DNA of 59,921 bases from Nocardioides sp. (GCF_030149505.1 NZ_JASBRN010000056.1:1-59921); one strand, 5' to 3'; positions 51,555 to 59,921 are shown, numbered from the stretch's first letter. Translations and numbers: made by a program. Notes: generated by a model not told the origin, from the sequence alone.

Positions 51555-52226
51555 ATGTCTCGGGTTCGCACGGTGGTGGCGTGGGCGCTGGTCGTCGTCT
51601 GGCTGGTGGCGACGGTCCTGGGGGTGCGCAACGCAGTCGTGGAGTCGACGTACGCCGACCTGCGGGCCGGGCTCGACTCCGGCGAGATCACGGAGGTCGT
51701 GGTCGTCGGTGACGTCAGCCCGCCGGGGCGGGGCACGGTCGAGGTGCAGTGGGACGGGTTCCCGGCCGACCACTACGCCAGCGTCCGTGCCGTGGGACGT
51801 CGCGACGACGTGCGGGCGATGAGGCAGTGGGGTCCGGTCCTGCAGGCACCGGTCGTCGAGACGCTGCGCGAGGAGTACCCCGACCTGGTCGTCACCACCT
51901 CCGACCGCTTCGCCCTCGACCGCGTGGGTTTCTGGCAACCCGCGCTGGCGATCGGCGCGGCGCTGTGGACGGTGCTGCTCGTGATCACGACCCCGGGCCC
52001 GCTGCGGGCAACCCGGTGGGCGTGGTTCTGGATCATTGGCATCCTTCCTCCGGTCGGGCCGATCGCCTTCCTGCTGCTCGGCGGGCCGACCGGGCTGGTC
52101 AAGGAGAAACCCGGCACCCAGCCGATGACGGGCGGCTGGGCGTTCCTGATCGCGGCAGTCATCAACAGCGCCCTGGGCACGCTCTTCGGGTTCGCGCTCG
52201 CGGGCACGCTGCAGGTCAACCTCTGA
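51555..52226 (+). CDS. Hypothetical membrane protein (223 aa)
   Basis: An N-terminal helix (~7-24), an exported or cytosolic soluble region to ~125, then two to three helices (~128-146, ~155-178, ~198-218) including WFWIIGILPPVGPIAFLLLGG. I recognise no domain. It is a single gene, divergent from the DUF559-type gene across a hairpin repeat. Confidence 0.7.
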   Translation: MSRVRTVVAWALVVVWLVATVLGVRNAVVESTYADLRAGLDSGEITEVVVVGDVSPPGRGTVEVQWDGFPADHYASVRAVGRRDDVRAMRQWGPVLQAPVVETLREEYPDLVVTTSDRFALDRVGFWQPALAIGAALWTVLLVITTPGPLRATRWAWFWIIGILPPVGPIAFLLLGGPTGLVKEKPGTQPMTGGWAFLIAAVINSALGTLFGFALAGTLQVNL

Positions 52227-52342
52227 CATCCGGGCGCCTGCCGCCGGTCGAGGTGCGAGCGACCCCCACCGCCGGTCGATGATCGAGCGACCCGACCGCC
52301 GGCCGAGGCGCGAGCGCAGCGAGCCGCGAGACCCCCACCGCT
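52226..52342. repeat. Degenerate ggtcgag palindromic repeat cluster
   Basis: At least three copies of the motif ccgccggtcgag..gcgagcgac or its relatives fall between the membrane-protein stop and the HIT gene. Same dispersed family as at 42964-43129. Confidence 0.65.
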
Positions 52343-52354
52343 AGCCTCGGCGCC

Positions 52355-52777
52355 ATGAGCGAGCCGTGCGTGTTCTGCAGCATCGTCGCGGGCGACCTGC
52401 CCTCCCGGAAGGTCCACGAGGACGAGCGGGTGCTGGCCTTCATGGACATCAACCCGATCTCCGACGGCCACCTGCTGGTGATCCCGAAGGCGCACGCGCG
52501 CGACCTGCACGACGTGCCGGCCGACGACCTCGCCGCCTGCGCGTTGGTCGCCCAGCAGCTCGCGACCCGCGCGGTCGAGCGGCTCGGTGCCGACGGCGTC
52601 AACCTGCTGCAGTGCTCGGGCGAGGCGGCCTTCCAGACGGTGTTCCACGTGCACCTGCACGTGATCCCGCGCTACGCCGGGGACCCAGCTCGCGACCGCC
52701 TCGGCCAGCAGTGGACGCCCGTCCACACCCCCGGCGACCCGGACCGGATCGCCGAGGTGGCCGCCCGGCTGGCCTGA
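52355..52777 (+). CDS. HIT family nucleotide hydrolase
   Basis: 140 residues. The histidine triad is FHVHLHVIPR (His98, His100, His102). Cys5 and Cys8 in PCVFCSI are the Hint-type zinc ligands, with NPISDGHLLVIPK following. It hydrolyses AMP-linked nucleotide conjugates. A lone gene. Confidence 0.93.
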   Translation: MSEPCVFCSIVAGDLPSRKVHEDERVLAFMDINPISDGHLLVIPKAHARDLHDVPADDLAACALVAQQLATRAVERLGADGVNLLQCSGEAAFQTVFHVHLHVIPRYAGDPARDRLGQQWTPVHTPGDPDRIAEVAARLA

Positions 52778-52907
52778 GCACGCGACCCGGCCGTCCAGGT
52801 GGCTGCAGCGCCCGACGTACGGCGGGTCCGGAGACCCTTCCGCCTGCCGTCCGTCGGGCGCGGGTGGGACCGGGCGACATGGGCGCGCGACGGCTAGGTT
52901 CGGTCCG

Positions 52908-54044
52908 GTGATCCGCGACTACACCGATGCCGAGGCCAGGGCCGCGCTGCCGCTCAAGTGGGGGCACGTCCCCGAGGGGACGATCCCGGCGTGGGTGGCG
53001 GAGATGGACTACGCCCCGGCGCCCGCCGTCGCGGCTGCGGTGCAGGCCGGGGTGGCCAGGGGGATGCTCGGCTACCCGCCGTTCGCCGACCACCCGGTCG
53101 TGACGGGGCTGGAGGAGGCTTTCCGCGGGTTCGCCGAGCGGCACTGGTCGTGGGAGGTGCCCGCGGGCACGAGCACGGTGACCGCCGACGTGGTGACCGG
53201 GCTGCGGCTGGTGCTGGAGACGCTGTGCCCGCCGGGGCCGGTGGTGATCCCGCTGCCGTGCTACCCGCCGTTCCGGACGGTCGTGGCGCTGGCCGGTCGC
53301 GAGGCGGCGTACGTCGAGCTCGACCCGGACGCACCCGAGGCGACCCTCGACCTGGCGGCGGTGGAGCGGCACTTCGAGGCCGGCGCCCGGACGCTGCTGC
53401 TCTGCAGCCCGCACAACCCCACCGGCCGGGTCTGGACCCGGTCCGAGCTGGAGGCCGTGCGCGACCTGGCGGCCGCACACGGCGCGCGGGTCGTGGTCGA
53501 CGAGATCCACGCCCCGCTGGTGCTGCCCGGCGCCACCTTCGTCCCCTACCTCGAGGTCGACCCCACGGCGGTGCTGGTCACCAGCCACTCCAAGTCCTTC
53601 AACACCCCCGGCCTGAAGTGCGCGCAGGTCGTGACCCCCGACCCGACCGACGCCGAGCGGTTCCGGGCGATCCCGTTCGAGGCCAACCACGGCCACACGA
53701 GCCTCGGGATGCTCGCCGGCGCCGCGGCCTGGCGCGACTCCGACCTGTGGCTGCACACCCTGCGCAACCGTCTCGACGTCCTGCGCGAGGACCTCGCCGA
53801 GCTGCTGGCCGCGCACCTGCCGCGCGCCCGGATGCGGCCGCTGGAGGCGACGTACCTCGCCTGGCTCGACCTCCGCGCGTACGACGTCGCCGACCCGGCC
53901 GCTGCCGGCCTGGCCCACGGGGTGATGGTGGCGCCCGGGCACGACTACCACCCCGGCCTCGAGGGCCACGTGCGACTCAACATGGCGACCAGCGCGACGC
54001 GGCTGGAGCAGGTCGTCGTCCGACTGGCCGCGGCGCTGGGCTGA
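52908..54044 (+). CDS. MalY/PatB-type aminotransferase or cystathionine beta-lyase
   Basis: 378 residues. PLP-enzyme fold type I of the MalY/PatB group: LKWGHVPEGTIPAWVAEMD (N-terminal family mark), CSPHNPTGRVW, DEIHAPLV and the Schiff-base Lys229 in TSHSKSFNTPGLK. Likely activity is C-S beta-lyase (cystathionine or cysteine conjugates) with possible aminotransferase side activity. The start is GTG 52908. It ends just before the structured intergenic element B. Confidence 0.9.
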   Translation: MIRDYTDAEARAALPLKWGHVPEGTIPAWVAEMDYAPAPAVAAAVQAGVARGMLGYPPFADHPVVTGLEEAFRGFAERHWSWEVPAGTSTVTADVVTGLRLVLETLCPPGPVVIPLPCYPPFRTVVALAGREAAYVELDPDAPEATLDLAAVERHFEAGARTLLLCSPHNPTGRVWTRSELEAVRDLAAAHGARVVVDEIHAPLVLPGATFVPYLEVDPTAVLVTSHSKSFNTPGLKCAQVVTPDPTDAERFRAIPFEANHGHTSLGMLAGAAAWRDSDLWLHTLRNRLDVLREDLAELLAAHLPRARMRPLEATYLAWLDLRAYDVADPAAAGLAHGVMVAPGHDYHPGLEGHVRLNMATSATRLEQVVVRLAAALG

Positions 54045-54067
54045 GGCCCACGCTGCCGGTGCGCGGG

Positions 54068-54184
54068 GACGTGGTCGGCCGGGGGGCGCCCTCGGAGGAG
54101 CGTGGCTGGGTCTGGCGGGCTTCTCGTGAGGGACGAGCGAGGAGCCTGGTAGCGACGAAGGGGGCGCCCCCGGCCGACCGCGTC
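54068..54184 (+). other. Structured ~120-bp intergenic element, copy B
   Basis: Arms 54068-54091 and 54161-54184 (gacgtggtcggccgggg... / ...ccggccgaccgcgtc) pair over about 24 bp and enclose the 66-nt core 54094-54159. Within the core, positions 25-33 pair with 45-53 around the loop tgagggacgag; GGAGGAG opens it and CTGGTAGCGACGAA closes it. It lies between the convergent ends of the MalY-like and glycosyltransferase genes. No open frame. Confidence 0.85.
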
Positions 54185-54254
54185 GCCGCGCGCCCCACCA
54201 GTAGAACCAGTGCCGAGTCACGCTAGAACCAGCGCCGAGTCAGCGACCCCGGGG

Positions 54255-55181
54255 TCAGATCTCGTCGACCTTGACCCGGCGCACGAGGGGCCGCTCGGCC
54301 CGGGGCAGCCAGGTGCGGGTGACGTGGTCGACGACGTGCACCCCGGGGGGCGCCTCGATCCGGTGCAGGCCGGGGACCTCCTCGCCGCGGCCCTCCTTCA
54401 GCGCGGAGTAGACCTGCCACTCGCGGCGCTTGCGGGGGGCGCGGGAGGCGTCGAAGTCCATGTGCGACCAGTGGGAGAACTCGTCCTGGTCGAGCCACTT
54501 CAGCTCCACGCACAGGCCCTCGGTGGCGATGATCCGCTGGGAGGTCTCGGGGAACTCCCGCACCTCCCACTCGAAGGCCTTCACGAACGTGAACTCCGGA
54601 CCCATGGGGTAGACCCACGGCTCCAGGAACTTCATCCCCAGGTCGATCCACGCGACCGACTCGCTCTCGATCGACAGCGGGTGGCGCGGGATGGAGACGA
54701 CCGCCCCGGAGTCCTGCAGCTGCCAGGCGAGGTCGCGCAGGACCGCGATGCCCTCCTGGGTCAGCACCATGTCGCCGTCCCACTTCATCGAGTAAGCGGT
54801 GCGGACGTGCGAGAAGGACCAGTTGTAGAAGTGGGTCAGCGAGTGCACGGAGTCGTGCCGGGTGGCGAGGTGCTCGGTGCCGGCGCGCGAGACCCGGTGC
54901 GGGTAGGAGTGCACCTCGAGCCGGTCGGACGCGCCGATCGAGGCCGCGGTCGCGCGGGCGACGTCGGGGGTGCCGTCGTCGGAGAGGTTGTCGACCAGGA
55001 CGACGTGCTGCACGGCCTCGAGCATCGGCGGCAGGACCCACGGCAGGTTGCGGGCCTCGTTCTTCACGCGGAAGACGCAGGTCAGCCCGGGCGGCAGCGG
55101 CCCGTCGCGCCACGGCCAGCGGACGTCGTACGCCAGGTCGCCCTCGAGGCAGGGAATGTCGGCGCCCCGCACCGGGCTCAT
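54255..55181 (-). CDS. Family 2-like glycosyltransferase
   Basis: 308 residues. LTCVFRVKNEARNLPWVLPP and HVVLVDNLSDDGTPDVA are the GT-A nucleotide-sugar blocks; the metal-binding DxD is Asp135-x-Asp137 in MKWDGDMVL. It should transfer a sugar in cell-surface polysaccharide synthesis. It follows the sulfotransferase gene by 7 bases, so the two form an operon. Confidence 0.85.
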   Translation of the reverse strand: MSPVRGADIPCLEGDLAYDVRWPWRDGPLPPGLTCVFRVKNEARNLPWVLPPMLEAVQHVVLVDNLSDDGTPDVARATAASIGASDRLEVHSYPHRVSRAGTEHLATRHDSVHSLTHFYNWSFSHVRTAYSMKWDGDMVLTQEGIAVLRDLAWQLQDSGAVVSIPRHPLSIESESVAWIDLGMKFLEPWVYPMGPEFTFVKAFEWEVREFPETSQRIIATEGLCVELKWLDQDEFSHWSHMDFDASRAPRKRREWQVYSALKEGRGEEVPGLHRIEAPPGVHVVDHVTRTWLPRAERPLVRRVKVDEI

Positions 55182-55188
55182 CGCGCGG

Positions 55189-56274
55189 TCACCGGGCGCG
55201 GCCCAGGGCCTTGCGGGCACCGCGGCGCAGGAAGCCGGGCACCAGGGCGCGGACCCAGTGCGGGATGCGCTCGGCGCCGCTCTTCTGGGTGGAGCGCACG
55301 CCCTCGCCGAAGCCCTCGCGGCGGGCAGCCATCGCGGTCGACTGGCTGAGGGCGGCGGCCTCCTCGTAGAGCTCGGAGTACGCCGCACGCAGCTGGTCGA
55401 GGGTCTCGCGCACCTGCGGGGTGTCGCCCCCCTCGTCGGGCAGCTGGTCGAGGGCCTCCCAGGTCTCCTGGGCGATCTCGCGCAGCCGCCTGGGCACCTC
55501 GAGCTCGTCCCAGGTGATCCGGACCCGCCGCAGCGAGGGGTCGACGAACTGGTGCACGCGCCGGATGTCGTTGGCCGCTGCGGACTTCACGGCGTCGAGG
55601 TCGAACTGCTGGCCCAGGCCGAAGACCGGGACGGTCCAGTCGTCGAGGAGGTCGTGGTAGCGGACGAAGGCGCGCGCGGACTCTCGGGTCGAGCGCTCGC
55701 AGTGCAGCATCATGTTGACCCAGGCGGCGGTGCGGTTGACCTCGCCGGCCTTGGCGTCGTAGTAGCGCTGCTTGGAGCCCACGACCTCGGTGACCGGGCG
55801 CAGCATGGTGACGTAGCCGGCCTGTGCGTCGCAGCGCATCGCGGCCCCGCGCCACAGACCGAGGAACCAGGCCAGCCGCGGGTCCTTGACGACCAGCTCG
55901 GGGCCGCCCTCGACGAACTGCTGCTCCAGCCACTCGTGCATCCGGCGGCGCAGCGGGTCGACGTGGGTGAGCTTGCCGGTCTCGAACCAGGCCGAGGGCC
56001 TGGCGTCGGAGACCGCGACGTTGGCGCGGCGCAGCAGCTCGTCGTGGAGGTCCACGACCCACTGCGGCTCGCCGAAGCCCTTGGGGTTGGTCTCGTCGGC
56101 CACGACCTCCGGCTGCGGGACGTGCATCCCGAGGGCCTGGAGCGAGCCGGAGAGGGTGCTGGTGCCGCTGCGGCCCGAGCCGACCACGAACACGATGCGC
56201 CGCCCCCGGGACGTGTCGAGCAGCTGGGCCGGGTCCGCGTCGAGGCGGGGGGCATCCAGGGGGGCGTCGACCAT
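55189..56274 (-). CDS. PAPS-dependent sulfotransferase family protein
   Basis: 361 residues. The PAPS phosphate-binding loop is VGSGRSGTSTLSG (32-43), followed by LVVKDPRLAWFLG and VTMLRPVTEVVGS (3'-phosphate binding region). A coiled, charged C-terminal tail ends in FLRRGARKALGRAR. It probably sulfates a glycan or lipid, in line with the adjacent glycosyltransferase gene; such pairs occur in actinobacterial cell-surface clusters. Confidence 0.85.
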   Translation of the reverse strand: MVDAPLDAPRLDADPAQLLDTSRGRRIVFVVGSGRSGTSTLSGSLQALGMHVPQPEVVADETNPKGFGEPQWVVDLHDELLRRANVAVSDARPSAWFETGKLTHVDPLRRRMHEWLEQQFVEGGPELVVKDPRLAWFLGLWRGAAMRCDAQAGYVTMLRPVTEVVGSKQRYYDAKAGEVNRTAAWVNMMLHCERSTRESARAFVRYHDLLDDWTVPVFGLGQQFDLDAVKSAAANDIRRVHQFVDPSLRRVRITWDELEVPRRLREIAQETWEALDQLPDEGGDTPQVRETLDQLRAAYSELYEEAAALSQSTAMAARREGFGEGVRSTQKSGAERIPHWVRALVPGFLRRGARKALGRAR

Positions 56275-56375
56275 GCCGCACAGACTAACGACGGCGGGGG
56301 CCGGCGGGTCTCGTGGCTCGATCAGCAGGTGGGGGCGGCGCTCCTCGCACCTCCGCCCGCGGGGGTCAGCGGGGC

Positions 56376-57734
56376 TCAGCCCACGGAACGGGTCTGGGCG
56401 GCGATGAGGCCGGCGAGCCAGTGGTAGGACGCCTTCGGGGTGCGCTCGAGGGTGTCGGGGTCGACGTGGACCAGCCCGAAGCGCTGGCCGAAGCCCTCGG
56501 TCCACTCCAGGGTGTCCAGCAGCGACCAGACGTAGAGCCCGCGGACGTCGACCCCGCGCCGGCACGCGGCCGCCACCGCCTCGAGGTGGGCGTGCAGGAA
56601 GTCGATCCGGTCCTGGTCGTCGACGACCCCGTGGGCGTCGGGGCCGCCGTCGTACGCCGCCCCGCACTCGGTCACGACGAGCGGCGGGAGCGCGGCGCGG
56701 TAGCGGGCGCGGAAGGTGATCAGCCACTCGCGCAGGGCCGAGGGGACGACCGGCCAGCCGTAGTCGGTCTCGGGGTAGCCGACGAGGTCGTAGAGCTGGA
56801 AGAAGGTCTCCGACTCCTCGGGCGCGGCGCCGACCCGCATCGGCATGAAGTAGTTGACGCCGTAGAAGTCCAGCGGCTGGCGGATCGTGGCCAGGTCACC
56901 CGGCTGGACCAGGCCCTCCATGAGCGGCTCGAGGTCGACGGGGTAGCGCCCGAGCAGCATCGGCTCGAGGTAGAGCCCGTTCCACAGCTGGTCGAAGAGC
57001 TTCGTGGCCCCCACGTCGGCCTCGTCGTCGGAGGCAGGCCACATCGGGGCGTGGTGGTTGGCGCAGCCGATGCTCGTCGCGCCCGCGGAACGCAGCACCA
57101 TCGCGGCCCGCCCGTGGCCTAGCAGCAGGTGGTGGGCGGCGGGGGCGGCGTCGAACAGGAGCCGACGCCCCGGGGCGTGCACCCCGTTGCCGTAGCCGAG
57201 CATCATCGCGATGTTGGGCTCGTTGACCGGCACCCAGTGGGCCACCCGGTCGGCCAGCCGGTCGGCGACGACCTCGGCGTAGTCGGCGAAGGCGTCGACC
57301 GTGGCCCGGTTGAGCCAGCCGCCGTCGTCCTCGAGCGCCTGTGGCAGGTCCCAGTGGTAGAGCGTGGCCATCGGTGCGATCCCGGCGCCGAGCAGCTCGT
57401 CGACCAGCCGGTCGTAGAAGTCCAGCCCGGCGCGGTTGGGCAGCCCGCGGCCCTGGGGGACCACCCGCGGCCAGGAGATGGAGAAGCGGTAGTCGCGGAC
57501 CCCGAGCCGGGCCAGGAGGCCCACGTCCTCGGCGTACCGCTCGTAGTGGCCGCTGGCGCGTGCGCCCGACGACCCGTCGCGCACGGCGCCCTCGCGGGAC
57601 AGGAAGGTGTCCCAGATGGACGGCCCGCGGCCGTCGCGGTCGGCGGCGCCCTCGACCTGGTACGCCGACGTGGCCGCCCCGATCCGGAAGCCCGGCGGGA
57701 GCGCCGGGGGCGGACGGTCGGTCACCCGCACCAT
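56376..57734 (-). CDS. GH1 beta-glucosidase
   Basis: 452 residues. FRIGAATSAYQVEGA is the N-terminal family mark, acid/base Glu172 in VNEPNIAM, and nucleophile Glu356 in VVTECGAAYD. The residue after the nucleophile is Cys rather than the common Asn (TENG). TLYHWDLPQ and YVWSLLDTLEWTEGFGQRFG are intact, so it should be active, with broad beta-glucoside or galactoside specificity. No signal peptide. The start is ATG 57734; no sugar transporter is adjacent. Confidence 0.92.
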   Translation of the reverse strand: MVRVTDRPPPALPPGFRIGAATSAYQVEGAADRDGRGPSIWDTFLSREGAVRDGSSGARASGHYERYAEDVGLLARLGVRDYRFSISWPRVVPQGRGLPNRAGLDFYDRLVDELLGAGIAPMATLYHWDLPQALEDDGGWLNRATVDAFADYAEVVADRLADRVAHWVPVNEPNIAMMLGYGNGVHAPGRRLLFDAAPAAHHLLLGHGRAAMVLRSAGATSIGCANHHAPMWPASDDEADVGATKLFDQLWNGLYLEPMLLGRYPVDLEPLMEGLVQPGDLATIRQPLDFYGVNYFMPMRVGAAPEESETFFQLYDLVGYPETDYGWPVVPSALREWLITFRARYRAALPPLVVTECGAAYDGGPDAHGVVDDQDRIDFLHAHLEAVAAACRRGVDVRGLYVWSLLDTLEWTEGFGQRFGLVHVDPDTLERTPKASYHWLAGLIAAQTRSVG

Positions 57735-57744
57735 GATGCCGACG

Positions 57745-57780
57745 CGGCGGCTCCCGCGCAGTCGAACGCGGGAGCCGCCG
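57745..57780 (-). terminator. Perfect 14-bp-stem hairpin between the PKD and GH1 genes
   Basis: cggcggctcccgcg (57745-57758) pairs perfectly with cgcgggagccgccg (57767-57780) around an 8-base loop cagtcgaa. It follows the PKD-protein stop by 27 bases and precedes the GH1 start by 10. Without a T-run it is a GC-rich terminator of actinobacterial type. Confidence 0.7.
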
Positions 57781-57807
57781 TGTCAGGAGCGTCGAGCCGG
57801 GGTCAGG

Positions 57808-58935
57808 TCACTTCTTCTCGGGGCCCAGGCGCAGGAACGCCCGCACCCGCAGGACGCCGCCGCGGCCGTCGCGGATGACGACGAAGACGCGGTACTGGCC
57901 CTCCTCGGCGTAGGTGTGGAACACCTTGCGGCCGCTCTTCTTGGTGCCGTCGCCCAGGTCCCAGCGGTAGCTGAGCTTGTCGCCGTCGGGGTCGTCGGCG
58001 ATCGCCTTGAACCGGATCGGGGTGCCGGCCCGCGCCTTGCCCTGGCCCTTCAGGGGCTTGGCTGCGAACTTGCGGATCTTCGGCTTCCGGTTGGCCGGCT
58101 CGGTCGTCGTGGCGGTCGCCGTCGCGGTGGCGGTCGCCGTCGCGGTGGCCGTCGTCGTCACCGTCGCGGTGGCGGTCGGCGAAGCGGTCACCGTGGTCGT
58201 GGCGGTCGGGGTCGGGGTCGCCGTCGGCGGGTTCGGGTCGATCACGTAGGCGCAGGTGCCGCGGGCGTTGTCGGCGTCGGGCGCCAGGATCAGCAGGCCG
58301 CGACGGGTCGTGACCCGCACGTCGTCGATGACGTCGCCGACCTCGAAGACCGGCTGCGCCGGCGAGGAGCCGGTCAGGTCGGCCTTGCGCAGGTTGATCT
58401 GGATGGTGTCGAAGTCGGGGTCGAAGGAGCCCGTGAGGTCGCCCTTGAGCTCGGAGGCCACGCCGTTGGTGCCGATCTGCCCGAAGCTGAAGGACTCGCT
58501 GAAGGCGCCCGGCGTCGGAGCGAGCTGGAGCAACGTGCGGGTGGCCAGCACGTAGTACCGCCGGCCCTCGAGGTCGAAGTCGATCTGCCACTCCTCCGAG
58601 GTGCCGCGCACGCCGCCCTGGAGGTCGGAGAGGTCGGTGACCTTGAGGTGGAAGGTGACGGTGTCCGCGGCGGCGTTGGTCGAGAAGAAGCCCTCGCGCA
58701 CGTCGAGCCCGTCGGGGTCCAGCACCGGGTCGAGCGGGATGCTGATCGGGAGCGGGTCGAGGGCGATGTCGTTGACGTCGCCCTCGGGGTCGAGGTAGCG
58801 CGCGTCGGGCGCGCAGGCCTCGTCGACGGCGTTGGAGGAGCCGGCGGTGACGATGCCGAGGACCCCGACGGCGAGAGCGCCGGAGGCGAGGGCCGCGGCC
58901 GCGACGGTACGAAGGCTTCGAGGACTACGGGACAT
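57808..58935 (-). CDS. Secreted PKD-domain protein with a Thr/Ala repeat linker
   Basis: 375 residues. Signal peptide with RR and AAAALASGALAVGVLG, cleavage expected near residue 35. A ~200-residue N-terminal region that I do not recognise (FDIDDV-type beta strands, FDSIQINL-like block) is followed by a low-complexity linker (~236-282) made of Thr/Ala/Pro repeats encoded by tandem GC-rich triplets. A PKD domain (~290-370; FKAIADDPDGDKLSYRWDLG) follows. It is likely extracellular and carbohydrate- or protein-binding. Slippage in the linker repeat could vary its length. Confidence 0.8.
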   Translation of the reverse strand: MSRSPRSLRTVAAAALASGALAVGVLGIVTAGSSNAVDEACAPDARYLDPEGDVNDIALDPLPISIPLDPVLDPDGLDVREGFFSTNAAADTVTFHLKVTDLSDLQGGVRGTSEEWQIDFDLEGRRYYVLATRTLLQLAPTPGAFSESFSFGQIGTNGVASELKGDLTGSFDPDFDTIQINLRKADLTGSSPAQPVFEVGDVIDDVRVTTRRGLLILAPDADNARGTCAYVIDPNPPTATPTPTATTTVTASPTATATVTTTATATATATATATATTTEPANRKPKIRKFAAKPLKGQGKARAGTPIRFKAIADDPDGDKLSYRWDLGDGTKKSGRKVFHTYAEEGQYRVFVVIRDGRGGVLRVRAFLRLGPEKK

Positions 58936-59070
58936 GGGGGTCTCCGGGTCGGATCGTGGCGGGGGGAGGTATGGACCAGTCAGTAAAGACCTCTCCTGTC
59001 ACAGGCGACACCCGCGCCACGCACTGGTCTAGACGAGCGCCGACCCCCGGGGAGGTCCATCCTGGACGGC

Positions 59071-59748
59071 ATGAGCGTCGAGATCCTGCGCGGAGTGACC
59101 CGCTTCACCTCGAGGGGCGAGGGCCGCATGACCCGGCACGCCTACTCCTTCGGGGAGCACTACGACCCCGACCGCACCGGCTTCGGCCCGATGGTCTGCC
59201 ACGACGACCACGTCCTGCGCGCGGGCACCGGCTTCGACACCCACCGGCACGCCGACCTCGAGATCCTCACCTGGGTCGTCAGCGGGGCCCTGGCCCACCG
59301 CGACTCCCTGGGCACCGACACGGTCCTGCACGCCGGGGACTCGGCCCTCCTCTCGGCCGGCTCCGGGGTCGAGCACTCCGAGCACGCCGTCGGCGGCGCC
59401 GGGCCCACCCGCTTCGTCCAGGTGTGGCTCCGGCCCGACGAGCCGCAGTCGACACCGTCGTACGCGCGGGGAGTGGCGGTGCCCGCCGACGCCGACGGCC
59501 TCGTCGACACCGGACTGCGCCCCGGCGTGGCGGGCGCCCGGCTCCTGGTCGCCCGCCCCCGCGCCGGCCAGACCCTCACCCTCCCCGCCGCCCCCCGCCT
59601 CCACTGCTTCGTGGCCCGCGGAGCCCTCCTCCGCTCCTCCCTCGCCGAACCCCTCGAAGCCGGCGACGCCTTCTGCTTCGAGGCCGAGCCCGCCCACGAC
59701 GTCACCGCCGCCGTCGACTCCGAGCTCCTCGTCCAGCTCCTCCCCTGA
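59071..59748 (+). CDS. Pirin family (YhhW-like) bicupin protein
   Basis: 225 residues. The metal ligands are His58 and His60 in THRHADLEILT and His102/Glu104 in GVEHSEHA, the pattern of pirins and quercetinase-like bicupins. FGPMVCHDDHVLRAG is another family block. It is probably a cytosolic iron protein with dioxygenase or regulatory activity. The start is ATG 59071. Confidence 0.88.
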   Translation: MSVEILRGVTRFTSRGEGRMTRHAYSFGEHYDPDRTGFGPMVCHDDHVLRAGTGFDTHRHADLEILTWVVSGALAHRDSLGTDTVLHAGDSALLSAGSGVEHSEHAVGGAGPTRFVQVWLRPDEPQSTPSYARGVAVPADADGLVDTGLRPGVAGARLLVARPRAGQTLTLPAAPRLHCFVARGALLRSSLAEPLEAGDAFCFEAEPAHDVTAAVDSELLVQLLP

Positions 59749-59825
59749 CCTACACCGACCCGCACGGACCAGACAGGAGGTGGGGTGCGCGGCCCGGTGG
59801 CCGGACCGGGCGGCGGGTGCGTGGG

Positions 59826-59921
59826 GACGCGGTCGGCCGGGGCGCCCCCGGAGGAGCGTGGTTGGGTCTGGCGGGCCGCTCGTGAGGGACGAACGAGCGG
59901 CCTGGTAGCGACGAAGGGGGC
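59826..59921 (+). other. Structured ~120-bp intergenic element, copy C (cut by window end)
   Basis: Left arm 59826-59849 (gacgcggtcggccggggcgc...), core 59850-59915 of 66 nt, then the first bases of the right arm. The core differs from copy B at a few positions, including the compensating pair g29-c49 (t-g in copy B) and c28-g50 (t-a). It lies 77 bases past the pirin gene. Confidence 0.8.

Noticed and set aside
54255..57734. Secondary-metabolite or sulfated-glycolipid gene cluster
   Set aside because: The glycosyltransferase and sulfotransferase are coupled, but no polyketide, peptide or further glycan genes adjoin, and GH1 is separated by 101 bases without coupling.

Overview
High-GC actinobacterial chromosome, most likely Nocardioides or a close relative in the Nocardioidaceae. 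This is inferred from the strong G/C third-position bias, GTG/TTG starts, mycobacterial-type acyl-CoA catabolic genes, and dispersed palindromic repeats built on ggtggtcgag/ctcgagacc. I see no rRNA, tRNA, CRISPR array, prophage or classical insertion sequence. About 56 protein genes are supported, including three too short for routine calling. One lipoprotein gene is frameshifted.

Layout. 0.2-7.8 kb: lipoprotein, ArsC-like protein, ASCH protein, a divergent esterase locus with a PucR-type regulator, a tyrosine phosphatase and a YihY membrane protein. 8.0-17.7 kb: an eight-gene, tightly overlapping operon (TetR, TIGR03084, AtuA-like, acyl-CoA dehydrogenase, SRPBCC, two acyl-CoA carboxylase subunits, acyl-CoA dehydrogenase) whose order matches what I recall of M. 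tuberculosis Rv0972c-Rv0976c. 17.7-22.0 kb: PadR-controlled FtsX-type ABC exporter. 22.1-24.0 kb: SDR converging on a VanZ-RDD fusion. 24.0-27.9 kb: acyl-CoA dehydrogenase, SDR, APH-like kinase and histidine phosphatase, a split form of ACAD10/11 and of the levulinate/4-hydroxyacid pathway. 28.1-29.3 kb: DUF559-type nuclease gene bracketed by hairpins. 29.3-33.0 kb: ABC-2 exporter and the frameshifted lipoprotein. 33.1-37.6 kb: fadB, fadA and a divergent MerR. 37.7-43.9 kb: NAD-binding protein, CPBP protease, DEAD helicase, CsbD, EthA-like monooxygenase, amidotransferase. 43.9-47.7 kb: alpha-methylacyl-CoA racemase and a polar amino-acid ABC transporter. 47.8-50.3 kb: PadR plus a FadH-like reductase. 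50.4-51.5 kb: second hairpin-bracketed nuclease gene. 51.6-59.9 kb: membrane protein, HIT, MalY-type lyase, glycosyltransferase plus sulfotransferase, GH1, PKD protein, pirin.

How it works together. Much of the window serves catabolism of fatty, branched or methylated acyl-CoAs: carboxylation, alpha-methyl epimerisation, beta-oxidation and dienoyl reduction, plus probable 4-hydroxyacyl-CoA removal by phosphorylation. A shared TGACA-N7-TGTCA palindrome in the merR/fadA promoter and just upstream of the racemase gene suggests one regulator links two of these loci.

Most unusual features. (1) A family of three ~120-bp structured intergenic elements with a constant 66-nt core, compensatory stem changes and a long outer stem kept by complementarity rather than sequence (38.6, 54.1 and 59.8 kb). 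(2) Two DUF559-type nuclease genes, each bracketed by its own pair of ~53-55 bp hairpin repeats, a possible undescribed cassette. (3) Phased repeat and operator arrays upstream of the PadR exporter and the SDR.
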